NCBI GenBank assembly: GCA_963775185.1
Contig: CAVZIE010000019.1
Coordinates: 32,564 to 96,563 of the forward strand
Source: JAPSGB01 sp963775185
GTDB lineage: Bacteria; Myxococcota_A; Polyangia; Polyangiales; Polyangiaceae
DNA: 64,000 nucleotides
Direction: 5' to 3'
Shown here: piece after piece, positions 63,981-64,000 of the stretch
How positions within the stretch are numbered: the first letter of the stretch is position 1
Layout: every line of letters starts with the position of its first letter
The notes under the pieces: generated by a model
What the model was told of the DNA's origin: nothing
Database searches by the model: none
The model's input: the letters and a program-made list of their open reading frames with translations, nothing else
Position numbers and translations under genes: made by a program

Positions 63981-64000
63981 GGCGCTGTAGCCGAGGCTTC

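Overview
The window is high-GC DNA with the hallmarks of a Myxococcota (delta-type) chromosome, probably of the Polyangia. It carries a type IV pilus pilM-N-O-P-Q operon, Gly/Ser-linker and Cys-rich lipoproteins, FHA-GGDEF, PilZ and multi-REC signalling proteins, and Ser/Thr kinases. One of the kinases is fused to a sigma-54 activator. No rRNA, tRNA or CRISPR was recognised. Taxonomy is inferred from gene content only.

Layout. 1-9.9 kb: LuxE-like fragment, class III aminotransferase and FHA-diguanylate cyclase (minus strand), YceI protein, amidase, a small lipoprotein, an outer-membrane-type protein behind a good sigma-54 promoter match, then MutS-like ATPase, CheB and a secreted protein. The last three form one minus-strand operon with the multi-REC nucleotide cyclase at 9.9-11.6 kb. 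11.9-22.8 kb: Cys-rich lipoprotein, N-acetylglutamate synthase-like gene, a tandem-repeat spacer, the pil operon, a LysM/DUF882 protein and an orphan FliA-type sigma factor. 22.9-36.6 kb: a large exported protein, cdsA, glutamate dehydrogenase, an outer-membrane barrel plus 13-haem cytochrome c module, PilZ, a SufS-like enzyme and a hydrolase. 36.6-45.9 kb: kinase-GAF-sigma-54 activator, Dam-like methylase, Ser/Thr kinase, SH3 protein, radical SAM protein.

46.0-54.4 kb is the metabolic centrepiece: had-oah-dch-tetR-bcrC-bcrB-bcrA-bcrD. This is a complete set for ATP-driven benzoyl-CoA reduction, hydration, oxidation and ring opening to 3-hydroxypimelyl-CoA. A TetR regulator sits inside the operon and a 14-bp inverted repeat sits in front of it. 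The pathway is anaerobic, which fits with the multihaem cytochrome module.

54.4-64 kb is a gene-poor, rearranged accessory region. It holds two extra copies of the bcrD 3' end, an IS91-type transposase fragment, a DUF5677 remnant, a duplicated DUF559 gene with a 20-bp perfect palindrome upstream, a complete IS4-family element inserted in one palindrome, a frame-broken lipoprotein and a degenerate toxin-antitoxin pair.

Two window-wide signals stand out. First, an approximately 20-bp imperfect palindrome (core GCCGGTCCGGCGCGG) recurs about ten times, only between genes and often just after a stop codon. Second, at least nine otherwise well-conserved genes each contain one surplus base. This suggests assembly indel errors rather than true pseudogenes.
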